Source of the DNA: Pseudomonas taetrolens
GTDB lineage: Bacteria > Pseudomonadota > Gammaproteobacteria > Pseudomonadales > Pseudomonadaceae
Assembly (NCBI RefSeq): GCF_900475285.1
Contig: NZ_LS483370.1
Span: 1 to 64,000 of the forward strand
Direction: 5' to 3'
Length of the DNA: 64,000 bases
This document shows, one piece after another, positions 58,574-64,000 of the stretch. The notes under the pieces are model-generated. The model made no database searches. It saw nothing but the letters and a program-made list of their open reading frames with translations, and had not been told where the DNA came from. The position numbers were made by a program, and so were the translations under genes. Each line of letters starts with the position of its first letter. The stretch's first letter is position 1.

Positions 58574-59404
58574 ATGTTGCTGCGTTTTACTAAAATGCAC
58601 GGTCTGGGCAATGACTTCATGGTGCTCGACCTGGTCAGCCAGCACGCGCATATTTTGCCCAAGCACGCCAAACAATGGGGTGATCGGCACACGGGCGTCG
58701 GTTTTGACCAGCTATTGATTGTCGAGGCACCGAGTAACCCGGAAGTGGATTTCCGTTATCGGATCTTCAACTCCGACGGTTCGGAAGTTGAGCAATGTGG
58801 CAACGGTGCGCGATGTTTTGCGCGCTTTGTGCTCGACAAGCGTTTAACCACCAAGCGCCAGATCAAGGTCGAAACCAAAAGCGGCATCATCGAGCTCAAT
58901 GTGCGCAGTGATGGGCAAATCAGTGTCGACATGGGGCCGCCCCGTCTGGTTCCGGCTGACATTCCGTTTGTGGCCGATGCTCAAGCCTTGAGTTATGAGG
59001 TAGACGTCGACGGTCAGCGCGTCGAGCTGGCTGCCGTATCAATGGGCAATCCGCATGCGGTACTGCGTGTGGACGATATCAATGCCGCACCGGTGCATGA
59101 GCTGGGCCCGAAAATCGAGCATCACCCGCGCTTTCCGGCACGGGTCAATGTCGGTTTTTTGCATGTGATCGACCGTCAGCGCGGGCAGCTGCGTGTCTGG
59201 GAACGCGGTGCCGGGGAAACCCAGGCCTGCGGTACTGGCGCCTGTGCCGCCGCGGTGGCTGCCATCAGTCAAGGCTGGATGGACTCGCCACTGATCCTTG
59301 ATCTACCCGGCGGCCGTTTGTCCATCGAGTGGGAAGGCCCAGGCCATTCCGTGATCATGACCGGCCCGGCGATGCGTGTTTACGAAGGACAAGTCCGTTT
59401 ATGA
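58574..59404 (+). CDS. dapF: Diaminopimelate epimerase
   Basis: DapF converts LL- to meso-diaminopimelate for lysine and peptidoglycan. The 276-residue protein has both catalytic cysteines: [13 protein letters not shown] and [13 protein letters not shown]. It starts at 58574 ([15 protein letters not shown]); the longer upstream frame overlaps lysA and is not coding. The conserved order lysA-dapF-DUF484-xerC follows. Confidence 0.97.
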   Translation: MLLRFTKMHGLGNDFMVLDLVSQHAHILPKHAKQWGDRHTGVGFDQLLIVEAPSNPEVDFRYRIFNSDGSEVEQCGNGARCFARFVLDKRLTTKRQIKVETKSGIIELNVRSDGQISVDMGPPRLVPADIPFVADAQALSYEVDVDGQRVELAAVSMGNPHAVLRVDDINAAPVHELGPKIEHHPRFPARVNVGFLHVIDRQRGQLRVWERGAGETQACGTGACAAAVAAISQGWMDSPLILDLPGGRLSIEWEGPGHSVIMTGPAMRVYEGQVRL

Positions 59405-59417
59405 GCGAGCGTAACCG

Positions 59418-60135
59418 ATGACCGACCAGGCACAGCCCTCAGATCTCGAAACACCTGTTGAAAGCCCTGAGGCTGCGGCCGTCGTGGCGTACCTGCAGGC
59501 GCATCCTGACTTTTTCAGCCAGCGCGAGGAGCTGCTGCTGACGCAGCGGATTCCTCATCAGCGTGGCGATACGGTATCACTGGTAGAACGCCAGCTGGAA
59601 CTGTTGCGCGGCCGTAATATCGAGATGCGTCATCGCTTGTCGCAGTTGATGGACGTGGCACGTGATAACGACCGCCTGTTTGAAAAAAACCCGTCGTCTC
59701 AACCTGGCTCTGATGGATGCCACCAGCCTTGAAGAGCTGGTGATTGCGGTTGAGGACAGCTTGCGTCAGGACTTTCAGGTGCCTTTCGTCAGCCTGGTCC
59801 TGTTTGGCGATAATCCGATGCCGGTCGGTCGGTGGGTGAGCAGTGCCGATGCCCAGCGTGCGCTGGGCGGTCTATTGGCTGAAGGCAAGACAGTCAGCGG
59901 CAGCCTGCGTGAACATGAGCTGGACTTCCTGTTCGGTGAAGAGCAGCGCAAAGAGATTGGCTCCACTGCGGTGGTAGCGCTCAATCACTTGGGGCTGCAC
60001 GGGGTACTCGCAGTTGCCAGTCGTGATCCGCAGCACTACAAAAGCTCGGTGGGCACGCTGTTCCTGGGCTATATCGCTGAAGTGCTGGGTCGCGTGTTGC
60101 CGCGTTTTACCAACGCTTTGCGTTCGGTACGTTAG
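59418..60135 (+). pseudogene. DUF484-family gene with +1 homopolymer frameshift
   Basis: DUF484 proteins are GAF-like and conserved between dapF and xerC; their function is unclear. The N-terminal part (PEAAAVVAYLQAHPDFFSQR, then QLMDVARDNDRLFEK) is in one frame and the C-terminal part (RRLNLALMDATSLEELVIAV onward) in another. The switch is at seven A (59693-59699). Six A would give a normal protein of about 238 residues; as read, the first frame ends after 104 residues. This is either a true frameshift, a site for transcriptional slippage, or a sequencing error. The C-terminal frame is intact to 60135. Confidence 0.82.
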
Positions 60136-60137
60136 CG

Positions 60138-61034
60138 TTGGAGCGGCAGCTGGAGGCTTACTGCACTCACCTGCGCAGTGAGCGCCAGGTGTCGCCCCAT
60201 ACGCTTGAAGCCTATCGCCGCGACCTGAACAAGGTGGTGGCGTTTTGCACCAAAGCATCCATTGTCAGCTGGTCCACGCTGGATATTCAGCGTCTGCGCC
60301 AACTGGTGTCGCGCCTGCATCAGCAAGGCCAGTCCTCACGCAGCATTGCCCGTTTGCTGTCGGCAGTACGCGGGCTTTATCACTACCTCAATCGCGAAGG
60401 CCTGTGCGATCACGACCCGGCCAACGGTCTGGCGCCGCCCAAGGGTGAACGACGCCTGCCCAAGACCCTCGACACCGACCGTGCCTTGCAATTGCTGGAG
60501 GGCGCGGTCGAAGATGACTTTCTGGCCCAGCGAGACCAGGCCATCCTGGAGCTTTTTTATTCGTCGGGGCTGCGACTGTCGGAACTGACCGGGCTCAATC
60601 TGGATCAGCTGGATTTGGCTGACGGGCTGGTTCAGGTGCTCGGCAAGGGCAGTAAAACCCGCGTATTACCGGTGGGTAAAAAGGCCCGTGAAGCGTTGCA
60701 GGCGTGGTTGCCTTTACGGGCACTGGCTAACCCTGAGGATGACGCCGTGTTCGTCAGCCAGCGCGGCAGGCGTCTTGGCGCACGGGCAATTCAGTTGCGG
60801 GTCAAGGCCGCAGGTGAGCGCGAGCTGGGACAAAATCTGCATCCGCACATGCTGCGTCATTCATTTGCCAGTCATTTGCTGGAGTCCTCCCAGGACTTGC
60901 GGGCGGTACAAGAGCTACTCGGGCATGCGGACATCAAAACCACGCAAATCTATACTCATCTGGATTTCCAGCATTTGGCATCGGTCTACGACAGCGCCCA
61001 TCCACGGGCCAAACGCAGTAAGGGCAGTGAATGA
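60138..61034 (+). CDS. xerC: Site-specific tyrosine recombinase XerC
   Basis: XerC with XerD resolves chromosome dimers at dif. The 298-residue protein has the N-terminal SAM-like core-binding domain and the catalytic residues: Arg in [12 protein letters not shown], Lys in GKGSKTR, His-x-x-Arg in [12 protein letters not shown], His in [11 protein letters not shown] and Tyr in [10 protein letters not shown]. The start is a TTG 2 bp after the DUF484 stop ([12 protein letters not shown]). It overlaps the next gene by four bases. Confidence 0.95.
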   Translation: MERQLEAYCTHLRSERQVSPHTLEAYRRDLNKVVAFCTKASIVSWSTLDIQRLRQLVSRLHQQGQSSRSIARLLSAVRGLYHYLNREGLCDHDPANGLAPPKGERRLPKTLDTDRALQLLEGAVEDDFLAQRDQAILELFYSSGLRLSELTGLNLDQLDLADGLVQVLGKGSKTRVLPVGKKAREALQAWLPLRALANPEDDAVFVSQRGRRLGARAIQLRVKAAGERELGQNLHPHMLRHSFASHLLESSQDLRAVQELLGHADIKTTQIYTHLDFQHLASVYDSAHPRAKRSKGSE

Positions 61035-61717
61035 CGATCAAGCTGATTACCTTCGACCTCGATGACACGCTATGGGACACCGCGCCGGTGATCGCCAGCG
61101 CCGAGTCCGCGTTGCACGAGTGGTTGACCCATAACGCACCACAATTGGGCGTTATTGAACCCGGGCTTTTTCAGACGGTTCGCGAGCAGGTTTTGCGCGA
61201 AGAGCCGCAGCTCAAGCACCGAATCAGTGCATTGCGTCGCCGGGTGCTGTTCCGGGCCCTGCACGGTGTGGGCTATGGGAATGCGGCAACGTTGGCGGAT
61301 CAGGCGTTTGAAGTGTTTATCGAGGCTCGGCACGCGCTGCAGGTGTTCCCGCAGGCGGAGCCGACACTTGACGCTCTGGCCCGGGATTACGCCTTGGGCG
61401 TCGTGACCAATGGCAATGCCGATGTGCGGCGGATCGGGTTGGGTCACCATTTCGCGTTCGTGTTGTGCGCCGAAGACATTGGCATTGCCAAGCCGGATGC
61501 ACGGCTGTTTCACGAAGCGTTGTTACGCGGAGGAGTGACGGCGGATATGGCTGTGCATGTGGGCGATCACCCGGGTGACGATATCGCCGGGGCGCAGCAA
61601 GCCGGTTTGCGTGCCATCTGGTTCAACCCTGGCGGCAAGCACTGGGACGGCGCAACCCCTCCAGATGCCGAAATTGGCTGTTTGAGCGAGTTGCCGGCAG
61701 TATTGAAACGTCTGTAG
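61031..61717 (+). CDS. HAD-family phosphatase, YigB-like
   Basis: The 228-residue HAD hydrolase has motif [11 protein letters not shown], motif II VVTNGNA, Lys in IAKPDARLF and [15 protein letters not shown]. The position after xerC and the sequence match YigB, which in E. coli dephosphorylates 5-amino-6-(5-phosphoribitylamino)uracil in riboflavin synthesis and FMN. The substrate here is inferred. The start overlaps the xerC stop (ATGA), and a bidirectional terminator follows. Confidence 0.9.
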   Translation: MTIKLITFDLDDTLWDTAPVIASAESALHEWLTHNAPQLGVIEPGLFQTVREQVLREEPQLKHRISALRRRVLFRALHGVGYGNAATLADQAFEVFIEARHALQVFPQAEPTLDALARDYALGVVTNGNADVRRIGLGHHFAFVLCAEDIGIAKPDARLFHEALLRGGVTADMAVHVGDHPGDDIAGAQQAGLRAIWFNPGGKHWDGATPPDAEIGCLSELPAVLKRL

Positions 61718-61747
61718 CCCTGATGCGGGCGACTACAGCCACCTGCA

Positions 61748-61776
61748 AAAAAGCCCGCAGCGACGGCGGGCTTTTT
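61748..61776. terminator. Bidirectional intrinsic terminator
   Basis: AAAAAGCCCGC and its exact complement flank AGCGACG, with A and T runs on both sides. It lies between the convergent yigB-like gene and sutA and can serve both. Confidence 0.92.
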
Positions 61777-61798
61777 CTTTCAAGCGGACAATCGACCC

Positions 61799-62128
61799 TT
61801 AGATAGGGCGGCTGCCGTACTTGTTGTCAGGCTTCTTGGGTGGGTCTGCCACCACATTGGCCTCGACTTCCTGCACCTTGCCGCCCTTGGACAGAAACTC
61901 TTCCATGGCACGGGCCAGAGCATCACGCTCTTTGTTTTTGGCTTCTACGCTTGGCAGGTCATCAACCGAGACTGCGGCTTTCGATTTGCCCTTGGCCACA
62001 GGGGCCGGCGTATCGTCGCCACTGTCATCATCGTCAGCCACATCATCGGCAGCGGCCTCAAGACCTTCTTCAGTCTCGTCTTCGTCGCCTACTTCGAGGT
62101 CATCATTTTCCAGATCGTCGTCGCTCAT
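61799..62128 (-). CDS. sutA: RNA polymerase-binding regulator SutA
   Basis: SutA is a small, largely disordered protein that binds RNA polymerase and supports transcription in slow growth, described in P. aeruginosa. The 109-residue sequence has the very acidic N-terminal tail (MSDDDLENDDLEVGDEDETE), a central helix (KNKERDALARAMEEFLSKGG) and a conserved C-terminus (VADPPKKPDNKYGSRPI). It is monocistronic as far as visible, convergent with the yigB-like gene. Confidence 0.9.
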   Translation of the reverse strand: MSDDDLENDDLEVGDEDETEEGLEAAADDVADDDDSGDDTPAPVAKGKSKAAVSVDDLPSVEAKNKERDALARAMEEFLSKGGKVQEVEANVVADPPKKPDNKYGSRPI

Positions 62129-62227
62129 GTTCTACCCCATGACTTACGTAAAGCAGATTAGTTATAGACCAGCTGCGCCAACTGTCGACCGCCGCTGGTG
62201 AAAAAGTAGCCTTGGGTAAACCGCGGC

Positions 62228-62422
62228 TCACGCCTCCTCATCGGTGAGGGTGAAGAGGGCTTTACGGACACCGCCGCAAGCACGGTGTTCGTTCACATAA
62301 ACACGTTGCCGGGAGCCTGGTGCCAGTTGTTCTGGCACTCGGCCCGCTGGCCTTGAAAGCGTCGGGAGGTCATCCTCGCCTTCGTCTTGCCCGGGCGCAG
62401 TTTTTTGCCCTTCGGCGCGCAT
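62228..62422 (-). CDS. Possible small protein of unknown function
   Basis: A 64-residue open frame (MRAEGQKTAPGQDEGEDDLP to CGGVRKALFTLTDEEA) lies in the 481-bp gap between amtB and sutA. It has no recognised domain, signal peptide or membrane segment. Its acidic N-terminus and the regular ending make it plausible, but I see no clear ribosome site and cannot confirm conservation. Confidence 0.35.
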   Translation of the reverse strand: MRAEGQKTAPGQDEGEDDLPTLSRPAGRVPEQLAPGSRQRVYVNEHRACGGVRKALFTLTDEEA

Positions 62423-62567
62423 TCTAGCGTGCTGAATAAAAAAGCAAAGCGGCTAATAGTCGAGTTGTGTTGTAAGTGTTCATCTCACAAACAGGTGTGC
62501 GCCTGATATTCCCTTGAAGATGTGGGAAAAACCATTTTATTGCTGTGAGTGATGCCGCACTTCAGTC

Positions 62568-62598
62568 AAAAAAATACCCGGCAAGCCGGGTATTTTTT
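62568..62598 (-). terminator. Intrinsic terminator after amtB
   Basis: AAAAAATACCCGGC and its exact complement flank a two-base loop, 11 bp beyond the amtB stop. On the minus strand the stem ends in T6. The rest of the gap between amtB and the small frame shows nothing definite. Confidence 0.92.
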
Positions 62599-62609
62599 CT
62601 GCAGGAAAA

Positions 62610-63947
62610 TTACAAGTTGTAGCCACGCTCATTGTGTTCTGCCAAGTCGAGGCCGACCGCCTCAACCTCTTCAGCCACACGCAGGCCCATCACGGCATCC
62701 AGCACCTTGAGAATGACGTAGGTCACGATCCCGGTATAGACCACGGTGAAGGCTACGCCTTTGAACTGAATCCAGACCTGGGTGGCGATATCGGTCACTT
62801 CGCCAAAGCCACCCAATACCGGCGCTGCGAATACGCCGGTGAGGATCGCCCCGACAATACCGCCGACGCCGTGAACACCGAAGGCATCCAGCGAGTCGTC
62901 ATAACCCAGCTTGCGCTTGAGGCTGGTGGCGCAGAAGAAGCAGATCACACCAGAGGCCAAGCCGATCACGATCGCGCCCATCGGGCCGACAGTACCTGCG
63001 GCCGGTGTAATTGCAACCAGACCGGCGACGACACCCGAGGCGATGCCCAGCGCGCTGGGTTTACCGTGGGTAATCCACTCGGCAAACATCCAGCCCAGCG
63101 CGGCAGCAGCTGTCGCGATCTGGGTAACCAGCATCGCCATGCCTGCAGTGCCGTTAGCGGCTGCTGCGGAGCCTGCGTTGAAGCCGAACCAGCCAATCCA
63201 CAGCATGGCGGCGCCGATCAGGGTGTAACCCAGGTTGTGCGGAGCCATTGGGGTGGTCGGGTAGCCTTTACGCTTGCCGAGCACGATGCACGCCACCAGC
63301 CCTGCAATACCGGCGTTGATGTGCACCACGGTGCCACCTGCGAAGTCGAGTACACCCCAGTCCCACAACAGACCGCCGTCACCGCTCCAGACCATATGCG
63401 CAATCGGCGCATACACCAGGGTGAACCAGATACCCATGAAGATCAGCATGGCCGAGAACTTCATGCGCTCAGCGAACGCACCGACGATCAGTGCCGGGGT
63501 AATGATGGCGAAAGTCATCTGGAAGGTAATGAATACCGCTTCAGGGAACAGCGCCGTGGCGGAGGTCAGGCTGTCGGGGGTGACGCCGTTGAGAAATATC
63601 TTGGAGAACCCGCCGATGAACGAGTTGAAGTTGGTGACGCCCTGCTCCATCCCGGTGGTGTCGAACGCGATGCTGTAGCCATAAATGACCCACAGGATGC
63701 TGATCAGGCCGGTAATGGCGAAGCACTGCATCATGACCGAAAGAATATTTTTGGAGCGAACCATGCCGCCGTAAAACAGTGCCAGGCCGGGAATGGTCAT
63801 GAACAGCACTAATGCCGTTGCAGTCAGCATCCAGGCAGTGTCGCCGGAATTCAGGACTGGAGCAGCCACTTCGTCGGCGGCCATGGCCAGGCCAGGCATT
63901 ACGACAGACAACAGGGCTCCGAGCCCTGCGAATTTACGCAGAGTCAT
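62610..63947 (-). CDS. amtB: Ammonium transporter AmtB
   Basis: AmtB is the trimeric ammonium channel of the inner membrane, regulated by the PII protein GlnK. The 445-residue protein has a signal peptide (MTLRKFAGLGALLSVVMPGL, cleaved near AMA), eleven predicted membrane segments, LALFYGGMVRSKN, the pore His segments GGTVVHINAGIAG and DAFGVHGVGGIVG, and a cytoplasmic C-terminal tail ending GYNL. glnK normally lies just upstream and would be beyond the right edge; 63948-64000 shows no gene. NtrC/sigma-54 control is expected from the family. Confidence 0.96.
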   Translation of the reverse strand: MTLRKFAGLGALLSVVMPGLAMAADEVAAPVLNSGDTAWMLTATALVLFMTIPGLALFYGGMVRSKNILSVMMQCFAITGLISILWVIYGYSIAFDTTGMEQGVTNFNSFIGGFSKIFLNGVTPDSLTSATALFPEAVFITFQMTFAIITPALIVGAFAERMKFSAMLIFMGIWFTLVYAPIAHMVWSGDGGLLWDWGVLDFAGGTVVHINAGIAGLVACIVLGKRKGYPTTPMAPHNLGYTLIGAAMLWIGWFGFNAGSAAAANGTAGMAMLVTQIATAAAALGWMFAEWITHGKPSALGIASGVVAGLVAITPAAGTVGPMGAIVIGLASGVICFFCATSLKRKLGYDDSLDAFGVHGVGGIVGAILTGVFAAPVLGGFGEVTDIATQVWIQFKGVAFTVVYTGIVTYVILKVLDAVMGLRVAEEVEAVGLDLAEHNERGYNL

Positions 63948-64000
63948 AGTGTTTTCTCCTGGGGCGTTGGGGTTTGGCGGCTTAGATTGCGTCGGTATCG

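Noticed and set aside
59692..59700. Programmed -1 frameshifting on A AAA AAC in the DUF484 gene
   Set aside because: The heptamer fits a -1 slippery site, but restoring the conserved frame needs +1 (or loss of one A), so -1 slippage would not help.
62634..63812. 392-codon open frame antisense to amtB
   Set aside because: Shadow of the amtB membrane-protein codons, no domain, no ribosome site.

Overview
The window is chromosomal DNA of a Pseudomonas, most likely of the fluorescens/putida lineage. The evidence is the gene order dnaA-dnaN-recF-gyrB, Pseudomonas-type proteins (SutA, TriABC, OscA, BetC, a TIGR02647 protein), high-GC codon use, and dispersed Pseudomonas-type REP elements. Base 1 lies a few codons inside dnaA, so the replication origin should be just outside the left edge. 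I cannot name the species.

Layout. (1) 1-6.2 kb: dnaA (5' end cut), dnaN, recF, gyrB and a terminator. (2) 6.3-10.7 kb: a LysR regulator divergent from a GMC oxidoreductase and an MHS-type MFS transporter. (3) 10.9-26.8 kb: housekeeping block with a 1-acylglycerol-3-phosphate acyltransferase-like gene, gmhB, glyS, glyQ, tag, an LpxL-type acyltransferase, a TPR protein, trkA, rsmB, fmt, def, dprA, tsaC, qor, hemF, aroE. (4) 26.9-33.8 kb: choline sulfate/choline module with a SulP permease, betC, a LysR regulator, a DOPA-dioxygenase-like protein and betT, which has a striking palindrome upstream. (5) 33.9-39.2 kb: the triABC RND efflux operon. (6) 39.4-45.7 kb: metQ, an atypical sigma-54 activator-like protein, an RBBP9-type hydrolase, a HAD phosphatase, a gamma-carbonic-anhydrase-like protein, prlC and yheV. 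(7) 45.7-49.4 kb: accessory island with a DUF2235/Tle1-type effector gene (frameshifted) followed by three tandem DUF2931-like lipoprotein genes, one also frameshifted. (8) 49.6-53.6 kb: sulfate ABC operon oscA-sbp-cysT-cysW-cysA. (9) 54-64 kb: a TIGR02647 gene, a cyaA lacking its C-terminal half, rnk, a DUF1289 gene, cyaY, lptM, lysA, dapF, a frameshifted DUF484 gene, xerC, a yigB-like gene, sutA and amtB.

Sulfur acquisition recurs: choline sulfatase with SulP, MetQ beside an SfnR-like protein, and the sulfate importer with OscA. The least ordinary parts are the effector/triple-lipoprotein island, the half-length adenylate cyclase, the 397-bp def-dprA gap where other Pseudomonas carry a LysM gene, the sigma-54 protein with an altered GAFTGA loop and no visible HTH, and a set of exact DnaA boxes concentrated in the origin-proximal half. 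Three of the broken genes differ by one base in or beside short homopolymers, so sequencing error must be excluded before any of them is called a pseudogene.
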